From Hydrogenothermaceae bacterium (GTDB taxonomy: Bacteria > Aquificota > Aquificia > Aquificales > Hydrogenothermaceae), in the NCBI GenBank assembly GCA_015519975.1, contig WIAL01000014.1, positions 1 through 36,724 of the forward strand: a stretch of DNA of 36,724 nt, read 5' to 3'. The position numbers and the translations under genes were made by a program. Shown here piece by piece: positions 8,409-17,015 of the stretch (positions within the stretch are counted from its first letter, which is position 1; each line of letters begins with the position of its first letter). The notes beneath the pieces are model-generated. The model did no database searches and was not told where the DNA came from. It saw only the letters and a program-made list of their open reading frames with translations.

Positions 8409-10271
8409 ATGGATATAAAACTATTCAAAAAAAATATTAAATTTTTCAAACAAAAAAAACCAGAAATTTATGAATTAATAAAGGAAAAAAGTAAAGCTTC
8501 ATTTGATATAAAAATTGAAGGAGATTTTATAAAAGTAAAAAAGCCCGATGGCTTATATATTGAAAATAAACAAGAGATTAAGAAAAAAATTACTGAAAAT
8601 ATAGATTTAATTATAATACCTGCTTATACCCCCTCTTCTCCAGATAGAAAATGGATACATGATAGGGTAATTGAAAAATGGGATAATATTTTAAAATCAA
8701 AGTTTTCCATAGAAAAATTAAAAGAAAAGGTCATTTCCTCAAAGCATATTCCTCTTTTATTTTTAGAAGGTATAGGGGTGGGAAATGTTTTTAGCATACT
8801 AGAAAATGAGAACATAGAGATAGATAACTTACTTGTTTATGAACCGGATTATTTTAATTTTATTACAAGTCTTTATTTTGTTGATTGGGAAAAAGTATAT
8901 GAAAATTATAGTGTGTTTTTAATAATTGGTGAAAACTTAGATAAAGTAAAAACAGGATTAGTTACATATTTTCAAGATTACAGTCCAGTTTTTTCTTTAT
9001 TTTTTATAAAAATATCTTTATATCAAAAAAAAGAGAAGTTCCAACAAATTTTAATAGATTCGGTTAACCTTGCCTTAAAAGGTTGGGGATATTATGATGA
9101 TGAAAAAGAAGCTTTAGAACATGTTTATGAAAACTTAAAAGCTGGTTTTCCTTATATCTACCGTCCTCTACAAGTAGATAATGAAAGTAACGTAATAATT
9201 GTAGGTTCTGGTCCATCTCTAGACGAAAGAATAGATTTTATTAAGGAAAATAAGGAAAATGCTATTATTTTTTCATGCGGGACAGCTATACATAAACTTT
9301 ATAAAGAAGGAATTGTACCAGATTTTCAAATTGAATTAGAACGTCCAAAGAAAAGAGTATCTTTATTTGAAGATTTGCCAGAAGAATATAGAAAACAAAT
9401 TACTTTAATTGCTGCAGATGTAGTACCTAAAGAATTATTAGAACTTTATAAAGATGCTATTTTATTTCCAAGAACAGATGCTGTAACTCAGTTTTTATTA
9501 AACCCTCAGTACTACCCTATAGGAATAGCTCCAACTGTAACAAATACAGCAACATCGTTGGCTATGTTTTTAGGGCTTAAAAATATATATTTTATTGGTG
9601 TTGACATGGGATATAGAAATGTAAATAAAAAACACGCATCAGATACAATATATGGAAACAAAATAAAAGAAAGAGAAGTAAAAAACTATATAGAAATAGA
9701 AGACAATGAGGGTAATATTATTTATACAGATGATATTCTTTTTTGGGCAAAAAACAATCTAGAGCATCTTACAAAGAATTTAAAAGACAGAAACTTTTAC
9801 AATCTATCGACAGGAGCTAAAATAGAAGGGACTGTATATATAAAAAATATAGATGATATTAATATAAGTAAATATGATAAACAAAACTTTTATGAAAGAT
9901 TAAAAAAAGTTGTTTCAAATGAGTATAATAAGTTTTTTAAACCTGATAAGAGAGATCATTATACTAAAGCGATTGAAGTTATTAATAATTTTCAAAAAAA
10001 GATAGAGCAGATTTTTAAAGAAAAAGGTATTAAGAAAAGATATAAACTCTTTAAAGAGGCTTATGATTATGTGAAAAATTTAAAAGAAGAAAATATTGTA
10101 GTTTATGTACTTTTAGGTGGTACATTTAAACATATACTTATAAAAGTTATATACCTTATATATATGTCAAAGCCCAAGGATATAAAAGAGGCTACACGGT
10201 CAATAGGCGAGATTAAAGAAGATATTCCCAATATAAAATCATATTTAGAATTAAAAAATTTAAATTTATAA
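8409..10271 (+). CDS. maf: Maf-type (motility-associated factor) flagellin glycosyltransferase
   Basis: This 620-residue protein is of the Maf / DUF115 (MptE-like) family. Its core runs from about residue 261: NVIIVGSGPSLDERIDF, then FSCGTAIHKLYKEGIVPDF, PIGIAPTVTNTATSLAMFLG and KNIYFIGVDMGYR. In other polar flagellates Maf proteins transfer pseudaminic or legionaminic acid from the CMP-sugar to serine and threonine residues of flagellin before export. It follows pseI after 11 bases with a GGAG site and lies directly upstream of flagellin. This is the expected context, so flagellin is the likely acceptor. The N- and C-terminal parts are lysine-rich and helical with no motif I can name. It is the only Maf gene in the window. 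Confidence 0.88.
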   Translation: MDIKLFKKNIKFFKQKKPEIYELIKEKSKASFDIKIEGDFIKVKKPDGLYIENKQEIKKKITENIDLIIIPAYTPSSPDRKWIHDRVIEKWDNILKSKFSIEKLKEKVISSKHIPLLFLEGIGVGNVFSILENENIEIDNLLVYEPDYFNFITSLYFVDWEKVYENYSVFLIIGENLDKVKTGLVTYFQDYSPVFSLFFIKISLYQKKEKFQQILIDSVNLALKGWGYYDDEKEALEHVYENLKAGFPYIYRPLQVDNESNVIIVGSGPSLDERIDFIKENKENAIIFSCGTAIHKLYKEGIVPDFQIELERPKKRVSLFEDLPEEYRKQITLIAADVVPKELLELYKDAILFPRTDAVTQFLLNPQYYPIGIAPTVTNTATSLAMFLGLKNIYFIGVDMGYRNVNKKHASDTIYGNKIKEREVKNYIEIEDNEGNIIYTDDILFWAKNNLEHLTKNLKDRNFYNLSTGAKIEGTVYIKNIDDINISKYDKQNFYERLKKVVSNEYNKFFKPDKRDHYTKAIEVINNFQKKIEQIFKEKGIKKRYKLFKEAYDYVKNLKEENIVVYVLLGGTFKHILIKVIYLIYMSKPKDIKEATRSIGEIKEDIPNIKSYLELKNLNL

Positions 10272-10279
10272 AACCACTC

Positions 10280-10306
10280 TAAAAAAATTTTCCCCTCCTC
10301 CGATAA
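10280..10306 (+). promoter_or_regulatory. Sigma-28 promoter of the flagellin gene
   Basis: TAAA (10280-10283), an exact 15-base spacer and TCCGATAA (10299-10306) match the FliA consensus TAAA-N15-GCCGATAA at 11 of 12 positions. The ATG of flagellin follows 40 bases after the -10 box, with GGAGGT at 10333-10338. The element lies just after the stop codon of maf, so flagellin can be transcribed independently of the pse operon. Confidence 0.85.
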
Positions 10307-10346
10307 TAAACTTCAAAATGAATCAATTTTTCGGAGGTAAAGCAAA

Positions 10347-11246
10347 ATGGGTGCTTTAAGAATTAACTACAACTATCAGGCAGATTTTACTTTGAATAAT
10401 CTGCGTAAGACAGAATACAATGTAAACAAGTCTCTAGAAAGGCTTGCAAGTGGTTACAGAATTAATAGAGCTGCAGATGATGCTGCTGGTCTTTACATTG
10501 CTGACCAATTAAAAACTTATGCAATTTCTTTAGAACAAGGTACAAGAAATGCACAAGATGGTATTTCAGTTGCCCAAATTGCTCAAGGGTCATTAACTGA
10601 GGTATACAATATTCTTAATGATATTAAAGCAAAAACTATACAAGCATCTAACACATTAGATTCAAATGCTAGAGCACAACTTCAACAAGATATTAATAAG
10701 TTAGTTGATGCAATAGGGAAAATATTTACAGATACTGAATTTAATGGGATTAAGATTTTTGGTTCAGGTACTGTAAAAAATTCAACTGGATCAGTTTCTG
10801 GAGTTGGAAAATCTAGTTTTGTTATACATTATGGTGGAAGAACCAATCAAGAATTAGTTATGTCTATTGGATTTGCTGGCGCTGACGCAGGTTCTGCAGG
10901 AACAGTTGCTTCTGCTGTTGCTATAGGTACGGGAACAGGTTATGTAATAGACGTTACAGCTCAATCTTCAGCAAATGCTTCCGTAGAGACAGTTGATAAT
11001 CTTATTAAAGCTGTAGACGATTTAAATGCAAGAGTTGGTTCTTATCAAATAGAGCTTGAAAAGATTGTTTCAAATAATGAAACACAAAGAATTAACACAT
11101 TAGAAGCAGAATCCAGAATTAGAAATGTTGACATGGCTGCTGAAATGTCTAAATTCACTAAATATCAAATACTTATGCAATCTGGTACTGCAATGCTTGC
11201 TCAGGCAAATCAGCTTCCTCAAATGGTTTTACAACTACTTAGATAA
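10347..11246 (+). CDS. fliC: Flagellin
   Basis: This 299-residue flagellin is the filament subunit, exported by the flagellar type III system. The N-terminal D0/D1 helices are clear: NKSLERLASGYRINRAADDA, the TLR5-region-like motif, at about residues 28-47, then DGISVAQIAQGSLTEV. The C-terminal helices are also clear, with ESRIRNVDMAAEMSKFTK and a final LPQMVLQLLR. The central variable part (about residues 145-210) is short, glycine-rich and rich in serine and threonine (KNSTGSVSGVGKSS), and offers acceptors for O-linked pseudaminic acid. The gene has its own sigma-28 promoter and a strong ribosome site, and is followed by two hairpins. Only one flagellin gene is present here. Confidence 0.97.
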   Translation: MGALRINYNYQADFTLNNLRKTEYNVNKSLERLASGYRINRAADDAAGLYIADQLKTYAISLEQGTRNAQDGISVAQIAQGSLTEVYNILNDIKAKTIQASNTLDSNARAQLQQDINKLVDAIGKIFTDTEFNGIKIFGSGTVKNSTGSVSGVGKSSFVIHYGGRTNQELVMSIGFAGADAGSAGTVASAVAIGTGTGYVIDVTAQSSANASVETVDNLIKAVDDLNARVGSYQIELEKIVSNNETQRINTLEAESRIRNVDMAAEMSKFTKYQILMQSGTAMLAQANQLPQMVLQLLR

Positions 11247-11255
11247 TTTTTTAAT

Positions 11256-11313
11256 GGGGGAATTTCCCCCACTTCATATAGTTAATAGGGTTGCATTATT
11301 GACTATATGAAGT
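11256..11313 (+). terminator. Tandem hairpins in the flagellin 3' region
   Basis: Two adjacent inverted repeats follow the flagellin stop codon. The first is GGGGGAA/TTCCCCC (11256-11270), a compact GC stem. The second pairs 11271-11287 with 11297-11313: 12 perfect base pairs, a G-U wobble and 4 more pairs, with a 9-base loop (GGGTTGCAT). Neither is followed by a T-run on either strand, so this is not a standard intrinsic terminator. Its position between flagellin and flaG suggests partial termination or protection of the flagellin mRNA from 3' decay; both are inferences. Confidence 0.55.
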
Positions 11314-11342
11314 TAAATTAAAAAGAAAAAGAGGTTTCTGTT

Positions 11343-11705
11343 ATGGATATAAAAAGTATTCAAAATCAAGCTCTATCTAGCATGAATTCCCAAAACATAG
11401 AAATTCAAAAAGCAAAATCTGGAAACACTCCGATAGAAAAACAAGTACAAAAAGAGCAGGAAAATCAGTATAAGCAAATTAAATCTGAAGACTTAATAAA
11501 GGCTGCAAATGAATTAAATAAAAAGTTTGAAATGATCAATTCCCAATTAAAAATAGAAATAGATAAGGATACAGGTATTACTGTAGCAAAGATTATAGAT
11601 AAAGAAACAAAAGAAGTAATAAGACAAATACCTCCTGAAGTAGTGTTAAAAATAGCAAAATATTTAGATGAGTTAACAGGTTTATTATTTAATGAGAAGG
11701 TATAA
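11343..11705 (+). CDS. flaG: FlaG family flagellar protein
   Basis: This is a 120-residue protein with an unstructured glutamine- and lysine-rich first half and a conserved FlaG domain in the second. The domain is recognised by QLKIEIDKDTGITVAKIID followed by EVIRQIPPEVVLKIAKYLDEL. FlaG proteins are found beside flagellin and fliD in many polar flagellates and influence filament length, but their molecular action is poorly known. GAGG precedes the ATG and fliD begins two bases after the stop codon. The order flagellin-flaG-fliD-fliS is the usual one and supports the assignment. Confidence 0.92.
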   Translation: MDIKSIQNQALSSMNSQNIEIQKAKSGNTPIEKQVQKEQENQYKQIKSEDLIKAANELNKKFEMINSQLKIEIDKDTGITVAKIIDKETKEVIRQIPPEVVLKIAKYLDELTGLLFNEKV

Positions 11706-11707
11706 TT

Positions 11708-13045
11708 ATGGCTGGTGAAATTTATTTAAGTGGTTTATCTAATACAGGTTTTGATTATCAAGCTATATTACAAAAATATCAAGAGCTAAAGTCAATTACA
11801 ATACAGAAATTACAGATAGATCAACAAAATTTATTACAAAAACAATCTGCTGTCTCTCAAATAGAAGAAAAACTTAAAAACTTTATAGATCCAATTTCCG
11901 CGTTGCAATCTAGTTTAACGTATCAAAATAAGACTGCTGTGTTATCAAATCCAGATGTTGCGGATGTTACTGTAACAACAGATGCTATCGAAGGTAATTA
12001 TTCTTTAACAGTTGATGCTTTAGCAAAAGCCAGTAGCTGGAAATTAGGAACTGTAAACCCTATAACAGACTATAATGCAGTAATTTCTACATCAGGAAAT
12101 TTAACTATTAATTATCTAAAAGATGGTTTATCAGCATCTTTAACTATAGATTATACAAATAAATCTTTAAAAGATATAATGGATGAGATAAATGCTTCTT
12201 CTGATTTGCAAGCTTCTATAATAAACTTAGGTACGTCTTCTAATCCTAATTATCAACTTATTGTAACTTCCAAAAACACAGGTACTGCTAATGCTATAAC
12301 ATCTATAGATGATTCTACAAATCCTGGTGATGATTCTGCAGGTGTATTTAGTGAAAATACATCTAACACTTATGAAACCGTTGCAGCAAAGGATGCACAA
12401 ATAACATTAAATGGAATAACATTTACAAACTCGACAAATACATTTTCAAATGTTTTAACAGGAGTATCATTAACTGTAAAGGAACTTGGAAGTTCAGATC
12501 TTTCAATTCAGACTGATAATTCTACAATCCAAGGTTATTTAGAGGATGTTATTAACGGTTATAATGATCTGTTAAATACTGTTCAGCAACTTACAGATAA
12601 GGGGCAGCCTTTAGCTGGGGATTCTACATTTATGAGAATAGTTTCAAAATTTGCAGGTATCATATTAGACCAGTTAGGGCAGTATGGCTTTATAAAATCA
12701 GGAGAAAATGGACAATATGGGCAATTATCTTTAGATACTACTGCATTTCAGGATTTTATGAAACGAAGTGATGCTCCGACTATACTACAAAACTTCGCTA
12801 CAGTATTTGAATCTTATTTAAATAATTATATCGATACTACAGATAGGATATATGATTCATATAGTAGAAAAATAGATTATTTGGATGAAAGAATATCTTT
12901 TTTATCTGAAAGACTCAACGCCGAATTAGAAAGGATGAGACAGCAATTTATTAAACTTGAAGTTTATATGGCTCAAATGCAAGAAATTCAAGCTAGAATA
13001 GCTGGATTTGCTAAAAATCTTCAAGGCACTACTTCAAGTCAATAA
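11708..13045 (+). CDS. fliD: Flagellar filament cap protein (hook-associated protein 2)
   Basis: FliD forms the oligomeric cap at the filament tip and guides flagellin assembly. This 445-residue protein has the FliD_N region near its start (GLSNTGFDYQAILQKYQELK), a beta-rich centre with threonine/serine repeats (about residues 80-260), and the FliD_C region. FliD_C includes IQGYLEDVINGYNDLLNTV and the late coiled coil DYLDERISFLSERLNAELER. The C-terminal MRQQFIKLEVYMAQMQ is a classical FliD feature. It lies between flaG and fliS, as is common. Length is normal for the family. Confidence 0.95.
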   Translation: MAGEIYLSGLSNTGFDYQAILQKYQELKSITIQKLQIDQQNLLQKQSAVSQIEEKLKNFIDPISALQSSLTYQNKTAVLSNPDVADVTVTTDAIEGNYSLTVDALAKASSWKLGTVNPITDYNAVISTSGNLTINYLKDGLSASLTIDYTNKSLKDIMDEINASSDLQASIINLGTSSNPNYQLIVTSKNTGTANAITSIDDSTNPGDDSAGVFSENTSNTYETVAAKDAQITLNGITFTNSTNTFSNVLTGVSLTVKELGSSDLSIQTDNSTIQGYLEDVINGYNDLLNTVQQLTDKGQPLAGDSTFMRIVSKFAGIILDQLGQYGFIKSGENGQYGQLSLDTTAFQDFMKRSDAPTILQNFATVFESYLNNYIDTTDRIYDSYSRKIDYLDERISFLSERLNAELERMRQQFIKLEVYMAQMQEIQARIAGFAKNLQGTTSSQ

Positions 13046-13061
13046 AAGGAGGATGTAATAC

Positions 13062-13433
13062 ATGAATAACCCATATGAAGCTTATACAAAATATGAAGCA
13101 GAAACATTATCCAAAGAAGATGTTTTATTAAAAACTTATGAAGAAATTTTAAGTCTATTAAATATTGTAAAACTTGCAATCGAAGAGAAGGATCTTAAGC
13201 TAAAAGGAGAAAACATAAGTAAAGTATCTAATGCTATTAGTTTATTACAGGCATCTCTTGATTTTGATAAAGGTGGGGAGATTGCAAAAAATCTTTATAG
13301 TTTATATGACTTTTGTCAAAGGGAACTTTTTGAAGCAAATCTGAAAAATGATATATCCAAAATAGATAATGTTATTAATATCTTAACTCCTATTTACGAA
13401 GGCTTTAAAGAAGCCAAGGAAAAAATACAGTGA
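13062..13433 (+). CDS. fliS: Flagellar export chaperone FliS
   Basis: FliS binds the C-terminal helix of flagellin in the cytoplasm, stops premature polymerisation and delivers it to the export gate. The protein has 123 residues, the normal size, and begins NPYEAYTKYEAETLSKEDVL, the typical N-terminus with the conserved tyrosines. It then has helical segments such as YEEILSLLNIVKLAIEEKDL, GENISKVSNAISLLQASL and LYSLYDFCQRELFEANLK. AAAGGAGGA precedes the ATG. Its TGA overlaps the GTG start of the next gene (GTGA). Confidence 0.93.
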   Translation: MNNPYEAYTKYEAETLSKEDVLLKTYEEILSLLNIVKLAIEEKDLKLKGENISKVSNAISLLQASLDFDKGGEIAKNLYSLYDFCQRELFEANLKNDISKIDNVINILTPIYEGFKEAKEKIQ

Positions 13434-13717
13434 CTTTCGGGGAACTTTATGAAAAATTAAAAAAGCATAATAATATTTTAGAAAAATTCCTTTTAGAAAA
13501 AGATATAGATGATGAGACCTTAGACAAAATAATATCTGATGTTAAATCTATTGCTGTTCAAAATATCGAAATAACATCTCAAGAAGAAGCTCAAAAACTC
13601 AATGAAATTATCAACTCAATCTTTGAAAAAGTAAATCAACTGAAAAATCTAATAATAGAAAATACAAAACAGCTTGAAAATCAAAGAAAAGCAGTGAAGA
13701 AATATAATAAGTATTAA
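13430..13717 (+). CDS. Small helical protein, FliT-like by position
   Basis: This is a 95-residue, lysine- and glutamate-rich, all-helical protein with a GTG start (GTGA overlap with the fliS stop). No catalytic motif or signal is seen. The sequence includes TFGELYEKLKKHNNILEKFL and an asparagine/glutamine-rich tail (ENTKQLENQRKAVKKYNKY). In many bacteria the gene directly after fliS encodes FliT, a small helical chaperone for FliD; size, position and coupling fit. The sequence is too weakly conserved to confirm it by eye. The stop codon lies three bases before the tRNA-Glu gene, which is transcribed towards it. Confidence 0.65.
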   Translation: MTFGELYEKLKKHNNILEKFLLEKDIDDETLDKIISDVKSIAVQNIEITSQEEAQKLNEIINSIFEKVNQLKNLIIENTKQLENQRKAVKKYNKY

Positions 13718-13719
13718 AA

Positions 13720-13794
<75 letters not shown>

Positions 13795-13799
13795 AAAAG

Positions 13800-13872
13800 T
13801 GAGTCGCCCGGGGGTCGAACCCGGGACCACCGGTTTAAAAGACCGGTGCTCTACCGACTGAGCTAGCGACTC
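13800..13872 (-). tRNA. tRNA-Lys (anticodon UUU)
   Basis: Read on the minus strand, the acceptor stem GAGTCGC pairs with GCGACTC. The D arm has GCTCAGTCGGTAGAGC, the anticodon arm is CCGGT-CTTTTAA-ACCGG (anticodon TTT), and the T arm has loop TTCGACC. The 3' CCA is not encoded. It is the first gene after a strong promoter at 13888-13916. Confidence 0.96.
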
Positions 13873-13887
13873 ACAAAACAGATAAAT

Positions 13888-13916
13888 ATAATATACCAAT
13901 GTTCACTTTTTGTCAA
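13888..13916 (-). promoter_or_regulatory. Sigma-70 promoter of the tRNA-Lys/tRNA-Glu unit
   Basis: On the minus strand TTGACA (13916-13911), a 17-base spacer and TATTAT (13893-13888) form a near-consensus housekeeping promoter. The predicted start lies a few bases before the tRNA-Lys 5' end at 13872. Confidence 0.75.
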
Positions 13917-13930
13917 CAAAATGAGATAAT
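13902..13930 (+). promoter_or_regulatory. Probable sigma-70 promoter of leuS
   Basis: TTCACT (13902-13907), a 17-base spacer and GATAAT (13925-13930) form a fair housekeeping promoter. It overlaps the divergent tRNA promoter. The GTG start of leuS follows about 30 bases later, with AGGAGGA at 13947-13953. Confidence 0.5.
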
Positions 13931-13960
13931 ATTAAAAAAACAAAACAGGAGGACACTTTA

Positions 13961-16651
13961 GTGTCAAGAAATTACAATTTCAAAGAAATCGAAGAAAAAT
14001 ACTTAAAAGAATGGGAAGAAAATAAACTGTTTAAATCAACAGAAGATAAAAATAAGGAAAAATTTTACGTTCTTGAAATGTTTCCGTATCCTTCTGGAAA
14101 AATACATATGGGACACGTTAGGAACTATGCCATAGGTGATGTGATAAACAGATATCTAAAAATGAAAGGCAAAAATACACTACATCCTATGGGATGGGAT
14201 GCCTTTGGAATGCCAGCTGAAAATGCAGCAATAAAAAGTAAAATACATCCTGCAAAATGGACTTATGAAAATATTGATTATATGAAAAAGCAGTTAAAAA
14301 GGCTTGGATTTTCTTACGACTGGGATAGAGAAATTGCAACATGCAGCCCAGATTACTACAAATGGAACCAGTGGATATTTTTAAAAATGTTTGAGAAAGG
14401 AATAGCATACAGAAAGTCTGCCCTTGTAAACTGGTGTCCACATGATTTAACAGTCCTTGCAAACGAGCAGGTTATAGAAGGAAGATGTTGGAGGTGTGAT
14501 ACGCCTGTAGTACAAAAAGAAATTCCATCGTGGTATTTAAGAATTACAGATTACGCAGAGGTTTTACTTGATGATTTAAAAGAGCTTGAAGGAAAATGGC
14601 CTGATGCAGTAATAACAATGCAGAAAAACTGGATAGGAAAATCAATAGGTGCAACTATTAAATTTCCTATCGAAAACTCAACAGCAGTTTTAGAAGTATT
14701 TACAACAAGACCGGATACAATATTTGGCGTAACCTTTATGGTCTTGGCACCAGAACATCCACTTGTTTTAGAACTTGCAAAAGGAACAGACTATGAAGAT
14801 GAAGTTAATGAGTTTGTAAATAAATATACAACAATGTCCACTAGAGAAAGAAACATAATAGAAGAAAAAGAAGGTGTGTTTACAGGAAGATACGCAGTTC
14901 ACCCAATTACAGGAGAGAAAATACCTATATGGACTGCGAACTATATCTTATGGGGATATGGGACAGGGGCAATTATGGCTGTTCCAGCCCATGATGAAAG
15001 AGACCACGAATTTGCAAAGAAGTACGCAGTACCTATAAAACCAGTAATAAAACCTGTAGAAGGCGATTGGGATTATGAAAAAGAAGCTTTTACAGAAGAA
15101 GGTATTTTAATAAACTCTAACGGTTTTGATGGACTTAAATCATCAGAAGCTAAAGAGAAAATCACCCAGTATTTAGAAGAAAAAGGGATAGGCGAGAAAA
15201 CCATAAACTTTAGACTGAGAGACTGGAATATATCAAGACAAAGATACTGGGGAACGCCTATACCTATAATATATTGTGATGAATGCGGTATAGTTCCCGT
15301 ACCAGAAGAAGACCTTCCTGTAGTTCTTCCTGAAAATGTGGAATTTACAGGGATGGGGAATCCTTTAGAAAAAGTAGAAGAATTTGTTAATACAAAATGC
15401 CCAAAATGCGGTAAACCTGCAAAAAGAGAAACAGACACAATGGATACGTTTATAGACAGTTCGTGGTATTTCTTAAGATATTGCGATCCTAAAAATGATA
15501 AAAAGCCATTTGAAAAAGAAAAAGTAGATTACTGGATGCCTGTTGATTTATATATTGGAGGAATAGAACACGCAGTTTTACACCTTCTTTACTCAAGATT
15601 TTTCACAAAGTTTTTACACGAAGAAGGTCTTGTGGATGTTAAAGAACCTTTCACAAAACTTTTAACACAGGGTATGGTTTTAAAGAAATGGATAAAAATA
15701 GAAAAACTACTTGAACTTTATAATTTAGATGAAAATGCAAAACTTTCTGACCTTGCAAAAGCATTAGGTATAGATACAAAGCTTGAAGATAAAACAGTGA
15801 AACAGTTTTTAGAAGAAAATCATCTAACTTTAAATGACAACGCAAAGCTTTTATTTGAAAAGTTAAAATTTCCAATGAACATACTTACAAAACTTGAAGA
15901 GGAATACGGAAAATCAGATAAAATGTCCAAATCAAAACATAATACAGTTGACCCAGATGAAATGATACAAAAATACGGAGCTGATACTGTAAGACTTTAC
16001 ACACTTTTTGCAGCACCTCCCCAAAACAACTTTGACTGGATAGAAAGTGGAGTAGAAGGAGCAAACAGATTCTTAAAAAGAGTATGGAATTATGTTAATG
16101 ATATATCAGAGGATATAAAAGATGTCACATATGCACATGAAGACTTTAAAAATTTAAATAAAGAAGATAAAGACCTTCGAAGAAAGCTTCATCAAACTAT
16201 AAAGAAAGTAAATGATGATATAACAAGAGAATACCAGTTCAACACAGCAATAGCTTCCATAATGGAATTTTTCAACAGCTTAACCTCTTATAAAGGAGAA
16301 AATAAAAAGATATTAAAAGAGTCAGTTGAAAACCTAATACTTCTTTTATCACCATTTACACCATTTATAGCAGATGAACTCTGGAGAATTATAGGAAATA
16401 CAGGTTATACAATCCAGCAAAAATTTCCGGAAGCAGACCCATCTGCATTGATTGAGGAAGAAAAGGAAATACCAGTTCAAATCAATGGAAAAATGAGAGG
16501 AAAAATTACAGTCCCTGCAGATGCATCAGAAGAAGAAGTTTTAAACACTGCACTAGAAAATGAAAATATAAAGAAATGGATAGAAGGAAAAGAAATAATA
16601 AAAACTATTTTTGTGAAAGGTAAAATATTAAATATTATAGTTAAGGGATAG
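13961..16651 (+). CDS. leuS: Leucyl-tRNA synthetase, single chain
   Basis: LeuRS charges tRNA-Leu with leucine and edits mischarged tRNA. This is an 896-residue class I synthetase. The HIGH motif is HMGH (49-52) in [15 protein letters not shown] and the KMSKS motif is at 654-658. The CP1 editing domain contains [20 protein letters not shown] and [20 protein letters not shown]. Two Cys pairs (CDECG and CPKCG) look like a zinc site. About 75 residues lie between LLTQGMVL (567-574) and KMSKS, a long leucine-specific insertion. The start is GTG, fixed by AGGAGGA seven bases upstream; no better ATG exists. In Aquifex aeolicus the enzyme is divided into two genes, but here it is one chain. A terminator overlaps the stop codon. 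Confidence 0.97.
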   Translation: MSRNYNFKEIEEKYLKEWEENKLFKSTEDKNKEKFYVLEMFPYPSGKIHMGHVRNYAIGDVINRYLKMKGKNTLHPMGWDAFGMPAENAAIKSKIHPAKWTYENIDYMKKQLKRLGFSYDWDREIATCSPDYYKWNQWIFLKMFEKGIAYRKSALVNWCPHDLTVLANEQVIEGRCWRCDTPVVQKEIPSWYLRITDYAEVLLDDLKELEGKWPDAVITMQKNWIGKSIGATIKFPIENSTAVLEVFTTRPDTIFGVTFMVLAPEHPLVLELAKGTDYEDEVNEFVNKYTTMSTRERNIIEEKEGVFTGRYAVHPITGEKIPIWTANYILWGYGTGAIMAVPAHDERDHEFAKKYAVPIKPVIKPVEGDWDYEKEAFTEEGILINSNGFDGLKSSEAKEKITQYLEEKGIGEKTINFRLRDWNISRQRYWGTPIPIIYCDECGIVPVPEEDLPVVLPENVEFTGMGNPLEKVEEFVNTKCPKCGKPAKRETDTMDTFIDSSWYFLRYCDPKNDKKPFEKEKVDYWMPVDLYIGGIEHAVLHLLYSRFFTKFLHEEGLVDVKEPFTKLLTQGMVLKKWIKIEKLLELYNLDENAKLSDLAKALGIDTKLEDKTVKQFLEENHLTLNDNAKLLFEKLKFPMNILTKLEEEYGKSDKMSKSKHNTVDPDEMIQKYGADTVRLYTLFAAPPQNNFDWIESGVEGANRFLKRVWNYVNDISEDIKDVTYAHEDFKNLNKEDKDLRRKLHQTIKKVNDDITREYQFNTAIASIMEFFNSLTSYKGENKKILKESVENLILLLSPFTPFIADELWRIIGNTGYTIQQKFPEADPSALIEEEKEIPVQINGKMRGKITVPADASEEEVLNTALENENIKKWIEGKEIIKTIFVKGKILNIIVKG

Positions 16652-16671
16652 TTTAAGCTATCCCTTTTTTT
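16643..16671 (+). terminator. Intrinsic terminator of leuS
   Basis: AAGGGATAG (16643-16651) pairs with CTATCCCTT (16658-16666) across a 6-base loop, and a T-run follows to 16671. The stem contains the last bases of leuS and the last codons of the convergent receiver-like gene. On the minus strand no T-run follows, so it works mainly for leuS. Confidence 0.8.
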
Positions 16672-17015
16672 ATCCCTTCAAGTATTTGCGGAAGCTGGGA
16701 AGTTATCATTCCATTTGTAGCTACAAAATCCACTCCAATTTCCTTAGCTTTCCCTGCAAGATCCATCCTTGTATGACCGCAGTATCCTATAATCTTTACA
16801 TTTTTTTCTTTAATTTTAGGAATTAATTCAAAAACAGGATTTCTTTTTGATTCTAAATTTATAATCACAAAGTCTGGACTGAACTCATCAATTTTAGGAA
16901 GGTCTTTTTCTTTAAAAAAAGCGATTATTTTTGCTTCATATCCAGAAGAAGAAGCAAGTTGTTTTATTTTAGAATTTAGCATTAAATTTTCATCTATTAT
17001 TAAAACTTTTTCCAT
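16653..17015 (-). CDS. Degenerate response-regulator receiver domain protein
   Basis: This is a 120-residue stand-alone receiver-like (CheY) fold. The first strand and acidic pocket are recognisable in KVLIIDENLMLNSKIKQL. The third strand reads FVIINLESKR, so the phosphorylatable Asp is replaced by Asn. The usual late Lys is missing in VDFVATNGMITS. It is therefore a pseudo-receiver, probably not controlled by phosphotransfer. It also keeps the segment IIGYCGHTRMDLAGKAKEIG, with Cys and His in the place of the usual Thr/Ser switch region. Its ATG shares one base with the pgi stop codon (TAATG), making it the last gene of a proB-nfi-pgi operon. No function can be assigned; small regulator or protein-binding domain is the most one can say. 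Confidence 0.72.
   Translation of the reverse strand: MEKVLIIDENLMLNSKIKQLASSSGYEAKIIAFFKEKDLPKIDEFSPDFVIINLESKRNPVFELIPKIKEKNVKIIGYCGHTRMDLAGKAKEIGVDFVATNGMITSQLPQILEGIKKGIA

Noticed and set aside
11125-11310. Plus-strand frame running across the flagellin stop codon
   Set aside because: It lies in another frame inside the conserved flagellin C-terminus and has no ribosome site; a shadow of the real gene.
16643-16671. Bidirectional terminator for leuS and the convergent receiver gene
   Set aside because: Only the plus strand has a T-run after the stem; on the minus strand the stem is followed by AACTATAA.
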